Source of the DNA: Cloeon dipterum
Taxonomy: Eukaryota > Arthropoda > Insecta > Ephemeroptera > Baetidae
Direction of reading: 5' to 3'
Assembly: GCF_949628265.1 (NCBI RefSeq)
Contig: NC_088790.1
Span: forward strand, 23,564,545 to 23,628,544
Length of the DNA stretch: 64,000 nt
Part shown: one piece after another, positions 1 through 31,600 of the stretch
How the letters are laid out: every line of letters begins with the position of its first letter
Numbering within the stretch: position 1 is the stretch's first letter
The notes under the pieces: generated by a model
Database searches by the model: none
What the model was told of the DNA's origin: nothing
The model's input: only the letters and a program-made list of their open reading frames with translations
Position numbers and translations under genes: made by a program

Positions 1-50
1 CGGTTGTGGTGGGCGGTTTGCGGTTTTTTAGTACCAAAACCGCAACCGCA
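1..50. repeat. Imperfect palindrome at the left edge
   Basis: Positions 19-44 read almost the same on both strands (TGCGGTTTTTTAGTACC followed by its near complement), flanked by further CGGTT/AACCG repeats. Such GC-capped hairpins are common in small DNA-transposon remnants, but the element is cut by the window edge, so its family cannot be named. It lies beyond exon 2 of the ERCC8 gene, probably in an intron. Confidence 0.35.
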
Positions 51-217
51 CAGTGCTCTACTGCAAACTCACTCTCATAATTCATCTCACCCCCTTAATT
101 TTATGCCGTGCATAAAATATAGTTCAGTTAGACATTCATTTATACCATTTTTTTAATACAACCTTCGCAAAAAGAAAATTAATTAAAAATAATATAAAAA
201 GTCCGGAAAACACTTAC

Positions 218-558
218 GTTGGTGCATTCCGATTACCGTGGAACTGTGGAGGTAAAATTTCAGAATCAGGCTTCTGCAGGTCATGAATTGTGATTTTCGA
301 CGGCGAGGACGCAGCCAAGACACTGCACAAGAAGAGATTATATAAAATTAGCTATAAATTATAATTTAACAAATTTGGACCATACAATCGGCCGCTGAGC
401 CCGTCGACGTCAAGGCTGAGGATGGCCCCTCTGTGGTTGCGAAGGAACCTGGTATGCCGCGACAGCCTCAGTTTGACTGCCAGCCGGTCGGACGCGACCC
501 TGCGGAGGCGCCCTGGACTTATGAGGCCCAGCCCCAGGTCGTGCAGGTCGCGGATCAT
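218..558 (-). CDS. ERCC8: ERCC8 (CSA) WD40 DNA-repair protein, first two coding exons, partial
   Basis: Substrate-receptor WD40 protein of the CUL4-DDB1 ubiquitin ligase in transcription-coupled nucleotide excision repair (known role of the family). Coding exons read on the minus strand: 558-386 (ATG at 558) and 322-218. The 63-base intron begins GTATGG and ends in TTGTGCAG; the second exon is followed by a GTAAGT donor. Exon 1 starts MIRDLHDLGLGLISPGRLRR and aligns without gaps to the first 57 residues of human CSA: RLRR falls at residues 17-20 in both, and the stretch ending ILSLDVDGLSGR matches the INTLDIEPVEGR segment. Exon 2 continues FVLAASSPSKITIHDLQKPD, matching the first WD40 blade. 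The remaining exons lie left of the window. A possible acceptor near 70 was seen but its translation does not match the family. The start is chosen by alignment; earlier in-frame codons give no family match. Confidence 0.85.
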
Positions 559-3500
559 TTTTATCCTATCTCTCACCGTCTCATTCTTTTTAATAATTAC
601 ATATCCAGACCCGGCAGCATGCTGCGAGAGATGCGGGGCTGCGTCGAGAATAAAAACAAAAATCAGCTGTGATGCGATGGTGGGGGGAAGTGCTATTTGC
701 ACTGACGCACTGTAAGCCAGGGCTGTGATCGTTCCCTCCAGCTTTATTCCTTAACCCTTCCAAGATTTATTTTTACTGATTTAAATTCAAAATGCGAGGT
801 TTTGCCCTCTTCCTGTCTGATGAGGTAGGATTAATCAATAAGATATTTGACAAAATTTTGTATGATTTAATTCATTTTTGCAAAACAAATCGTAAAATGC
901 AGTACAATATTTTCGGATGCGTTTTAATCGCATCAGTAAAATTCATCATCACATGATGTTGAAATTTTCTCTGCTTGTGCAGTCATTACTGTGTCCACCT
1001 TTGAGACTCGCTAACAATTATTACCTTTAAATTAATTAATTTAATTTTATCTTCATTAAATTGGCAAAATAAAATCTGCTGGAAAATATTTCAACTCGTC
1101 TTTTCGGAAAACAAACTCTGCTAAAGTTCTCAGAGTGATCTAGGCATCGAAATATATATTTTATTTCAAGGTAGTCTTAAATTGTGTATTAATTATTTTC
1201 TACAAAATATAACAGACAAAATTATTCATTTAGCCTCAGTATTTTCCGCAGGGGGAAGAGGGTGAAAGTAAAGTAAAAAATAATATTTTCAACAAGGTAT
1301 TTATTTGAGACATTAAAAATTTTATTTTTGTAAAAACGGTTAATAATGGTGGCTATGAACATATATATTTATATATTATTTTAAACGAAAAGGCATCATA
1401 CACAAAAAAATATTTTGTGTTTATATTTCATAGCGTTTTTCTTTTGTATTACATTATTTTACAATGTATCTTGCAATGTATGATATACAATAACCTGTTG
1501 CGCAAGAGTTTTGTTATTTATAAACGTACGTGTGTGTGTGTGTGTGAGTGTGTGTGTTTGAATCATTGTCGTACTGGTTGTGGAATCAAATAATACGTAC
1601 ACTGGTTCATCATTTAAACTGCAACACGCTCCTCATCAAAGAGAGTGAAAAACTAAAAATAATTACACATTAACGCTGCTGCTGCATCTTTTTTAATTAT
1701 ACGTAGTGAGTGAGGGAGTGTGTATGTCAATTTTTTGCTCACATACTCTCCTCAAGGTGTGTATTATTTTCTTGCAACTCGCTATATTTTTGTATACTGC
1801 TACTCTGTTAATGTTTAATGTGTATTTTATCTCTTTCTCTCGTGTCTGTTTTAATTTCTCGCAAGACAGGAATTACTAGCTTTGAGATTGATTTTGAAAA
1901 TATCTCGTGTGTGTGAACCTATTTCATAGATTTGGGCCTAGAACACTTTTCTTAAACGACTGCGCTCCGAACAATTTCCTTTTCTTATCTTTCTTGGAAT
2001 ACAAAGCGAAAATTCTTGTTTGAACTATGTTTGTTGAGTTTTTGTGTTTACTAAACAATCAAACCGCGCTGCATCTCACACACTCCTACTATTTTTTTTC
2101 TTTTAATAAGTTCCAAGCGCTGCAAATACTACTGCGATGGACACAAAAGAGTCAGAGAGATAGAGAGAGAGTATTGAAGATTTGCGTGTCTTGCCACGTC
2201 TCAGTAATTTTTAATAATTAGTAGTGTACATTCTACTTGCAGTCGTGTGGATTTTAAGGTGGTCTTCAGTTAAAATTATTACACGTCTCATCTTTTGATC
2301 TCATATCGACTATATAAATTCAACAAATAATCAGTGAGATTTTTACCTGCTGTTCGCACAATAAGAGATATTGCGTTTTTTGACACACAATATTTTATAA
2401 CAATCGAAAGTAGATTACGGCCTTCGTCAAGTGCCCGTGGAAACGCAAACGGAGGATGAGGTAAAAACGCAAAACTGCTATATAAAATTGTATTTTGGCT
2501 CATTTATTGTTCCTCTATTTGCTATTGTTTGAAAGTCGTAATCTACTGTTCACTATGATAATAATTTACCGAGTGAGTGGTGCATCATGATGGCCAAATT
2601 TATTCTTTTTTTTGCATCTAAATAATGGTCGTAACTTTTTGTCTATAACGAGTCTTGAATTAAATGTACTACACGCGCACAACAATAATGGATTCTTTCG
2701 TAACTGGTGCAAGATGTCTTTATTCCCTTCAAATTACTTTGGATTTTTCTTTTTTAAATATTATTAGCGTTTTTCGTGTGTTTGTGTGTGTATATTTTGC
2801 ATGTTTCCACTAACCTTTACTAAAAGGATCGAGTATCATCTATATTGAAAGAAGCACATCGTAGAGTATTGGTTCTCAAAACAACATAACAATACGTCGT
2901 GGTATAACAAGATTAGTTTTATAGTGAGTGATGCGATAGCGAAAAATTTTAGATTTTCACATTAATTTTTGTGCAGCTTGTGAGAGTGAGAGATAGAGAG
3001 ACTGTTTGATGAGAATCTGCATATTCTCAAAGATGGCAGGTAACCGATATTATGCACGCAGAGTAGAAAAGCAGCCGCTTTTCGAGACCAGCAGGGTTCG
3101 GAAATACACGTGGGTGGGCGGGCGGGCATAAAAAGTTTCTTCAGGCTGAGAAAGAGAGAAAGAGAAAGAGAGAGGAGCTCAATTACGGAACCAACAGATG
3201 GAAATTTTCGAACGCAATGATGTCAAGGCACTATTCGTCTTTGAATTACACTCATTGAGCACAAGAAGAGATATTGCATCTCCGAGCAGGTTTTATTGGA
3301 ATTGAAATGGAATGAATTTCGTTCCGAACCCTGAATTTGAACAGCGGCGCTTCGTTGTATCCGCAAAACAATCAACAACACATTCTAGAGGAACTTTCGC
3401 TATACATATTTTGATTTTCATTTTAAATGAAACACTTTTATTATTTCTATTGCTATATTAGTTTAAATTACAGCGTCAAATTTGATGTTTTCTTTATTTT

Positions 3501-5376
3501 CATTCAATTTATATTTCATGCACAGCTTCAGTGAAAGTCTCCTTCTTGCTTGTTTTCTCTCCGTTTTTTTTGTCAGTAGGATATAAATTACACATGCTCC
3601 TTTTACGGTATACCTCGTTTATAGATATTTTCGTTTACGCGCACAGCAGATAAACCAAATGAGAGCTGGATATAAAAACGTGCTCAAGTATTGCTCTGCT
3701 TAATTATCCAAGTAGTGCACACACCGATATACCTTGTAAAATAAATTAAATTATCTTTTATATCGCTTATATCATACGTAATAATACTATTTTATGAAAT
3801 ATATATTAATTTTACACGTGTGTTATTTTATTAGCTTTTAAAATGTGCCTTAGCGTAGGTTAAGTGTACAGCTAATTGCGAACTCAAGACGAACCGAAAT
3901 TTTAGACTTCTTGCAAACGCGCGCGCCTAGATTATAATTTATTTTTAATTAATATTGCTGTCTCTGGTTACAAACGTCCGAGTGCAAATATCGGTTACCT
4001 ATTAATTTTCCGTTTGATCCGAGTATTATACAAATTCGCATCAGACACGTGTGTGAGGAATAATTTTCTTCTATTCCACAATTTGCGTGGGACACGATCA
4101 AAAAAGCATAACAGACAAAAATGATCAGCGAGAATGCGTGTGTACAAAATACAACAAGATCATATGTGTAAAATTTGGCCAAGAGCTCCAATAATATATG
4201 AAAGTGATGCGTCTCAGTAGAAAAACGGATATCGTGTAAGCATGACAGAAAGAGTTGCTTTTCGTGTTAGTATAATTTATACAATTCAGTAACAATTTTT
4301 CAACCATTCGCCGTGTTTGCGTCTCAATCAATCGGCAAAATGCGTCCTTAAGTTAAAAACACACGTGAGTTTATTCCGAGTTGCGCTCAAGAAAGCCTTT
4401 TTTTCATGTTCATTGCTTCGCGTCTGCGGTAGTGCATGAAGCTAGCTGTCAACAATTAAACTGGACGATGCAAAATCAACAATGAGCAAAGTGAAAATGT
4501 GTTCAAAAAGTCGCTGCTTTTCTAGAAATCCACAGTGTCCAGTTTTTTCAGTCCACTAAATTAAATTATTTAATTACTAAAAAATGCATAGAAGCATGAT
4601 AAAAAATAGGGAAACTTTATTTTTTCTGGTGAAATATTTTGGAATTTTCGAGATTGGTCAAGTCAAAGTCACCGTGAAACGCGCGTCGCGTACTCACGAA
4701 TTAGAAGGGACGAATTATCAGAAAATATCTATTTAAAATAGCACATTGTTCAAAGGCTTAGAAAATGAGCTTTTAGAAGTTGTTTTTAGCAGAATTTTTA
4801 AGCACAAAATCGTATTTTAGCTTCAAACGCGAGTCAAATGATAATTTTCGTCTCATTTTTCAATCGTTTTGAAATTTTTAGCGTTTTCAATAGCTTCGCG
4901 TGACAGCTCAATTTATAAGCTTTGATAATATTACATTTATTTCAATCGTCACTGGAATTGAACGCTATTAAAAAAATTATAATGTTTTGGACACTGCGAT
5001 CTGGAGTAAGTGGCGAGTTTAACAAACGAACGAGTTTCGCCCAAACAATTGAAAAGGTAAATTTTAGCCAAGGCGATTTTTGAGCACTCGGAAAGGTCCT
5101 AACGAGACACACGATGGAACGAAAGCGCATAGAGATTAATCAACAAGGGGGCGGGGGATAATAACAATGAATTAGGAACGCCACAGGCGTGTTGTGCAAT
5201 TGCAAGTATAATGAATGTACCACATTCGACTGCTCTCGAAACGAGTGAATGCTCTTTCTTCGCGCGCAGGCGGGCGGGCGGGCGGGCGGGGGCTATAATA
5301 TTTATGTGTGTGTGTGTATCATTTTTTTTAAGTATATTGTGTCTGCTCTGTGAATCTCGTAATGTACAATAACACA
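559..5376. other. Non-coding stretch: ERCC8 5' flank and PMCA 3' UTR / intergenic
   Basis: About 4.8 kb of AT-rich DNA with no convincing exon. The left end must hold the ERCC8 promoter. The right end should hold the 3' UTR of the longest PMCA transcript, which is also on the minus strand. Simple repeats include a TG run at 1531-1557, a GA-rich patch at 3150-3175 and a GGGC run at 5268-5292. Several TTTATT words (AATAAA on the minus strand) occur, but none can be assigned as the poly(A) signal. Confidence 0.6.
5268..5292. repeat. GGGC tetranucleotide repeat
   Basis: A run of roughly six GGGC units, next to a short TG run at 5305-5317. It lies about 85 bases downstream of the ETAV stop codon, within the predicted PMCA 3' UTR. 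Confidence 0.8.
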
Positions 5377-24987
<19,611 letters not shown>

Positions 24988-25008
24988 GTCCTCTCCTACC
25001 ACCAATCG

Positions 25009-26694
25009 CTGCAAAAACACAACCCCGAAATTCATATCACGGTCGGCCCGAATGCGCCGGAAAATGCAGAAATTAAAGCATTTCTACTCTTTCCAGACGA
25101 TTACACGGTTTTGTTAGAACTACGTAAATGTTTTTGAATAATATTTTGAACAAACGTAAAGAGGTAATTATGATTAATGTCTGGTTTGGAATAGGGAGAG
25201 TTAAGCTTTACTCTCCTTAGCTTGGAAGTCATTGAATAAATTGTTGTTTTCTCTCAACAAACAAAAGCAATGCCATGAAATTAATTAGGATTGATATTGA
25301 AAAACCCTGGAAAATTTTTGTTTTCAATGCATAAACAAATCCCTGGGGATCCGATTAAAGTGAAAACTGACCGAGTTTTTTATTAGAAAAAATGCCTGCA
25401 AATTTAAAATGGTGAAGACCGACTCCCTACTTTGAAATCTTATTTTATTTCGCATCATAGGTGTTCCCAAAAATTATCATACACCGTTGGATAGAAATCG
25501 ACGAAAGGAATCGAAAACTGCCGAATAAATATGGTCAAACTTCTAAATTTTGGGGAAAATTTGTAGCATTTGAATTTTAACTGTAGCCTACCCAATTTTC
25601 TTTTTCTGTCTTACAAAAGAAGATTGATTCAACGGACTATAATTGAAAAATGTTTAAATTGTTCTCTAAATTAACAGTCAGGTTGATTGTTTGAATTATT
25701 ATACATATTAAGGAAGGTAGGACAAGGGAAGAAATTAACGAAACTGAAACAAAAAATGTCAACGTGTGGATTCTTAGTTTACGTTTAGTATTTCCTTCCT
25801 TTCCTTTTTTACCAAATGAGGACACTTTTATTGTAAAAAAGCTGCAAATTTTCTCCAGAATTTAATGTTCTTGAATTTTATTTTATGCCATTTTAGAGGA
25901 CACTCCTTGTTGTGCAATAAAATTAAATTAACATTAGGGAAACATTACATTTAAATAAATTTCTGTCACGTTTTCTTAAAAAGGCAGTTTTAACTTAAAA
26001 TCAATCCTTTAATGTTTAGTTTATGCACAGGGGTTTTCGGGATTTTTCAGTATCAATTCTCTTCAAGTTGGTAATTGCCAGTTACTTTTGAGGAAAAATT
26101 GTTTGATAGAAACAAAGAAAAAACTTTCTCTGCAACGAAACTGAAATAAAAATAAAAATGGCATTCTCATTAGTTTTTTGCCTTCATCTGAATATTAACA
26201 GTCTATCTGTCGAGATATAAATAGCACAATTTGCTCCAAATTGGCTAAAAATTCAAAGCAACAATTTTCCTTTGAAAGACGCGAGGACGAGCTGGTTTTT
26301 GGTACCAAATTTTCAAAACTGACTTCAATTTGAAAACAGAAAACTAACCAAATTAGCGGATGGGGAAATTCCTTAATGTTTGTAAGCGTTTGCAGATGGA
26401 GCCAGAATTTGGCTTTTCTAAATTTTATGTTTCGACGTATTCCAAAATAAAAAACCAGTAAATATTTCGAATTAATGGAAAACAAATAGTTTGACTTAGA
26501 ATTAAATTTTTAGGGTTCTACGAAAAGACAAAAATCTCTGCTGACGTTTCTACCAGGTCTGGTTCGACTGATTTTAATTTTCATCATGTCAAATTAAAAT
26601 TTGTATTAATCGTGGCTCCATCTGTTTCTGGCTTCAAACACAAAGAAATTTTCAAATTGACGAAACCAAAACAAAAATGGAGATGAAAACTCAC
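25009..26694 (-). other. Probable PMCA 5' intron
   Basis: AT-rich sequence between the AG acceptor just upstream of the first coding exon (GCAG before 25008) and a donor GTGAGT after 26695. No coding exon was seen. Confidence 0.5.
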
Positions 26695-26758
26695 CTTCTA
26701 CCGTGGACACGGCTTCCAATTTTTATCTAAGTGCCATTGAAAAGATTGAAAAGCCACT
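26695..26758 (-). other. PMCA: Putative non-coding 5' UTR exon of PMCA
   Basis: A 64-base segment on the minus strand with a strong pyrimidine-rich acceptor (TCTCGTTTGTTTCAG before 26758) and a consensus donor (AAG then GTGAGT after 26695). It has no long open frame; it contains only a four-codon ATG frame ending in TAA. The next good acceptor downstream on this strand is the one that opens the first PMCA coding exon. This assignment is inference from splice sites and position. Confidence 0.5.
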
Positions 26759-28080
26759 CTGAAACAAACGAGAAACACGATTTATTAGTATTATAATATA
26801 ATAAAGAGAAATAAAATTTGAAGGACCGCAATTGAGTGGCGGCGGTTGCGTTTCGAGCCTTGCGGTCGGCTGCCTGCTCTCAGGTGTTAATCCATAACGC
26901 TTGATTACACCTTCAGCAACATTTTCAATGAATTCTGTGTGCGTTTCCATGAATAGTAATCGTGCGGCTCTTGGCCACAAAGATCACACACACGCTTCGC
27001 CTGATGGCCGGAACGTCAACCCGCTTGTCACACGTGCCAAGCGTGTTGCATACCCTGTCGTCATAATCCAGCATCCTTCCGTTGCGAATATTTTTACATT
27101 GCATTAAAAAAATTGCTGGTATATAGTAGGACAAATTGTAGCTTACACAGGTTCTGGAATCTATGGTTTCTAGAATTTTGTGATCTTTTTACTTTAAAAA
27201 AATTTATGAATGAAATTTTTTTCCAAAAACAAATTTAACAATTTTCCAAACGATTCTCTGAGTTTTGTGGTAATTTTTGTAGTTTCTCGTAACGGTGTGG
27301 CTTCAAATGCTGGAAATGTTTTGCTCATTTTGGAAGGCACACAAAAGGCATTTAATACTTTGTTTCAATTTTAAACTTGCCTCTCTCGCCTCAATTAGCT
27401 CAAGTTTCACACGTTATTGAAGAGAAAGTCCTTTACAATTAAGCACTTTCAACTCCATGAAAGCTTTTTGCCTTTTGTTCTATTTGAATGGTCATAAAAT
27501 TCTTCAAAGTGCCAATTAGTTTTAATTAAGGAGATAACTTTGTTCCAAAATTAGTGAGAGATTAAGTGGACCAATCTTTTTTTTGTAATAGTTTGGAATT
27601 TCACATGAAAAATAGAGATTTTTCCCATTAATGCCAATAACTTCACATTTTCAAGATAATTCTTTTTCGTGTTTTCCGCTTTTATATTTTAGCTTCAAGA
27701 TGTTTTCAATGGTGTTTTTCATCATTTTCAATGAAGATAAATCATTTTTGAGGCAAAAATTTCTTCCCTAAGCTCAACAGGATTAAAAACTTTATTTTCC
27801 TTCAACAAAAAGACGATGATTTGAAGCCAGACGTAAGTAAAAGCATTTTCTGTTTTTCAAATCCAACAGGTAAAAATAGCATTTCCCAGGGAAACTTAAA
27901 ATCGCTTGAAAAATCATAGATTCACTGATCATGTAGACCATTTTGCGTGGTTTAACGTGGTATTAGAAGCAAATTTTGGGCTGCTAAAACGGTTTTAAGA
28001 GTGGAATTGAGTAATTCTTTCCCAACTGGCGTTCAGAAGTCAATCAGTTGTACAGAAAAAAAAGTTCCGCAGCTGGCCTG
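26759..28080. other. Non-coding intron-like sequence
   Basis: AT-rich sequence with no supported exon, RNA gene or clear repeat. It probably belongs to the long 5' intron of PMCA. Confidence 0.5.
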
Positions 28081-28448
28081 ATTGTTTTGGCTTCCCTTTC
28101 AGGCCTCGGTGCGGCCACCCCTAGGCCGGGGGCCGGACAAGCGGCGGCGGCGGCCGGGCAAGCACCTTGCGCGCGCGAGCTGATTAGTTTTTGAGGCCGT
28201 GTGTGAAGGAAGGAAGATGTAGGTCGGATGGTGCCGCGCACCAGCAGGGAACACAAAGCGAGTGGCGTGCACGGAGCGAGCGACCGACCGACCGACCCAC
28301 CGACCGAGCCAGCCGAGCCAACCGAGGCACAAGGCAAGGCGGGCACGGCGGGCGGGCGGGCAACCAGTATTGATTCACCTCTGCGCGCGGCAGCACTGCC
28401 TGCAATCACCTCGTACCCCGCTTATCCCTTTGGCAAGTAACGAGAGAG

Positions 28449-28518
<70 letters not shown>

Positions 28519-28690
28519 CACCCACCACAAACTGGGTCAATATTTGCCGCCTAGCTGCTAGCGAAAAGGGCTTATGCAGTCGCCCGCCCACCCGCGCGCC
28601 TTTCGCCTGCATTTTTCGCCCGCCGACACGCGTTTATTATTTCGCCCGAGAAGCGAGACGCGACCCTGGCAGACGCTCAGGGCTCGCCAC
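28081..28690. promoter_or_regulatory. GC-rich island with GA microsatellite; possible alternative PMCA first exon
   Basis: A sharp switch from AT-rich DNA to GC- and CpG-rich sequence with CCGACCGACC-type repeats. On the minus strand a usable donor (GCAGAG then GTGAAT, exon end at 28379) could end an alternative untranslated first exon for PMCA. The GA run at 28442-28516 lies just upstream of that. Promoter identity is inference from composition only. Confidence 0.3.
28442..28516. repeat. GA dinucleotide microsatellite
   Basis: About 37 GA units, nearly uninterrupted except for one CGAG near the start. GA tracts in arthropod promoters can bind GAGA-type factors; no such role is shown here. 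Confidence 0.95.
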
Positions 28691-31600
28691 AGGTTGTCAT
28701 TTTCCATTCCGTGATTTTATTCGCAAATGAGTCGTTCCAACCGTTTGCACATAATTAATTTAGGAAGCGAACGGGTTTGTTGACTCGAAATCACAGACAT
28801 ATGTAAAGATACACGCCAATTTTCCGCAGTAATTTTTATTTGAACGGTTCTTATTGATTTTTACATTGAATTCACAATTCGGCAATAAAAAGGGCTGCAA
28901 CATTCTTTCACAATCCTTCTTCTCTACGACCAAATAAATTCAACTGCCGGAATGGCAAGTCACAAAAAATGAAATAAAGATGGAGAGATATTTTGTATCG
29001 CATAATTCATAAAAAAATATGATAAATCTTCTTTTTATTCATCTGTTGCACGTGTTACGCAAGCATTTTGCGCCTGGCTTTATTGTTGCAACGGTCAACT
29101 AAATCTTTCAATTGGATTTCAACCGTTTCTTGTCATTAATTTGCTGTTGGTATAATGCCTATAAAGGCAGATGCCCTCGAGGTTTTCATAATTTTCAAGT
29201 TGAAATTAGGAGCAGCTACCTCGGTGTATAGTGAGCCTTTTATTTTATACAGAAACTTCCTGCTCTACTAGTTCCGGCAATCCTAATTCATGAGCTTCCT
29301 TCCTCGTCGAAAGGTTAGGGTCCACACCTCTAATATCAGCTTGAAAATCAGAATATATGTTGTTTATTGAGCAAAAAGGGATATATTTTAGTGGACCTGT
29401 ACTGCGAAATTCTGTACATTTATAAAACTTTGGAATGAGGTAATGTTTTCCAAAGAGTGCGCCGTTTAAATTTCCGAGATAATTGGCTTGAAAGTTTGCG
29501 TGCTAATCAAGCTTCGATCAGTGTCTCCTTAATCATGATTTATTTCGACAGAAGGGAGATTTATCTCATGATTCGCGCACCGTTAGATAGATCGCAACAA
29601 GAATAAGAATCTAAATCAAACGAGAAAAGCATGGAGAGGGCAAAATCTTAAATTTGGTTGTTTGATTATTACCCATTTTAGAGATGAATGTTTGCTCAAA
29701 GTGAATTAATCAGGGCAAATATTTAAACTAATTTGATATGTTTACCACAGTTAGCAGATGATCATAGTTAATTTGAATATTTTAATCAACAATGTGAAAT
29801 AATCAAATGATTTTTTCCTTCTTGATTTCCATTCCTCTTGTCCTGATGTGCGAATTTTTTGGTAAATTTCCATTCTAGCGAAATAAATCATGAGTTTTTA
29901 TTAGGATACCGTGCTCATCGCCTGATTAGCATGCAAACTTTAGTGCCATTTTTCTCAGAAACCGTAACCTGGGTAAATTTGAGCTTTTCCCCAATTTTAA
30001 GAGTAGGTAAAAAATAGGTTGAGAATGAACCACTTCTTGCTTGAACCAAAGTTGCAAAATGTAAAGATCAACTTTAAAAAGACATATTTAAAAAAATTTA
30101 ATTTGTTAAGGTTGTCCGTTTTTTCTGCTGATAATTTTGTTAACTTCTGCTCAGCACATCCCGTGGGCTATGAGCTTACAAAGTCCCAATAACATTGGTC
30201 CCAATGTGGCCATCTTTTCGTCTCTCCGTACCGACGTCTTTTATTGAAACGCCAGACATTTGTCCCTAAAATCCACTGGAAAGATGCGAAAATCAGCAAG
30301 TTGCGAGTCTAAGCAGCCCGTTGTGCTATTTGAGAATTTCGAGTCACTGAACTAACCACCTTTTACCATCTCTGACATTGGGCAGCCAGTATTAGATCCC
30401 CAAACTGCTCAAATATCTCCCATTACTTTGACACTCCTGAGAATGCCTGAACAATGCAAGCCAACGGGCTGGTTCTATTTAAATAATTTCAAATTCCCCT
30501 GGAATCTCTTATTTAAATGACGAGGAAAACCTCGAGACCAAAAGGAAAGTTTATACTCTAAATGTGAATTATGCAGCGGCATCTTTGAATTGATTAATAA
30601 ATTCCTAGAACGGACCGCCTGTTCGCTTGAGGAAAATTCGACGCTCGTCTCGGCTAATATCTGCAATATGCTCGTCACTCCACTGTCGGTGCCAAATTTT
30701 TCGAGCAGAATGATGGCAGCGGCAGGAAAAAGGATGTGAGCTGAGAGCACATTTTTTTTTAATTTTACATCATGGTGAAGAAAGGAGAGAGTAAGTAAGC
30801 TGGCTTTATGCACGTCTTAATTGCGGGTGGCCTAATTTGCATTTATTGTCAGCGGAATTCCGTCTAATTAGCGAAATTTCCTGTGCAAGTAGCACTTACA
30901 CCTTTTACAGTTGCAAACATAATTGCCGGCTTCTCAGCCAGCTATAGCCGACGTGTTTTCTGCACAATTCACTCTTCGAGTGGGCAACAAATATTGCTCT
31001 CACAAGTCTGTGCAAAAACTTGGCGCCGCACCAAATCGAGAATTAGATCTTTCTTTTTGTCGAGGCAAATTGAATTTATTTTTTTGCTCCCCATGCTGCA
31101 CTGCCCGACGCCACCGAGGGTAAAATTAAAATTTGACCCACTTCCCAATGGTAATTTCAAGCCATGCGGCCTGCTGGAAATAAAACGCGGTCCATTAGCA
31201 GCGAACGTTTGAAGTTCAGGCTCCTTCTGTTCTCATCAAAAGATTCAGAAAATATTTAGGTTCACAAATTTAAATCTGTGAGTGCTGCATTGAAAAAACT
31301 CTTGGAATAATTTGTTGCTCAAAAACCAAGAGAAATCCTTGTTGCCAATGCATATATACCAATCCATGTGGATTCAATCAAAGCCAAAATTGAGCTAGGT
31401 GGCGCTGTAAATTTGTTAGAAAAGGTTCTGTCTCTCTACTTTAAATCTGATTTTATTTTAATAAGAAAGAGTTTCCCCAGAAATGAGAGGAATTGAAATT
31501 TGCCAAGAAAATATGGTAAAGTGGAGCAAATTTTGGTGAAAATTGCCAAAATTTGAATAATTTAAGGAAATAGGGATATGGAAATAATTTGAATTGTTGG

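Noticed and set aside
60..75. Acceptor near 70 as ERCC8 exon 3
   Set aside because: Splice site and phase are possible, but the translation is a palindromic repeat without WD40 similarity.
422..715. Plus-strand open frames over the ERCC8 first exon
   Set aside because: They are antisense to an exon that aligns without gaps to CSA; their length comes from the GC-rich coding composition.
30475..30813. 112-codon minus-strand open frame
   Set aside because: No domain, no similarity recognised, AT-rich codon use and no splice context.
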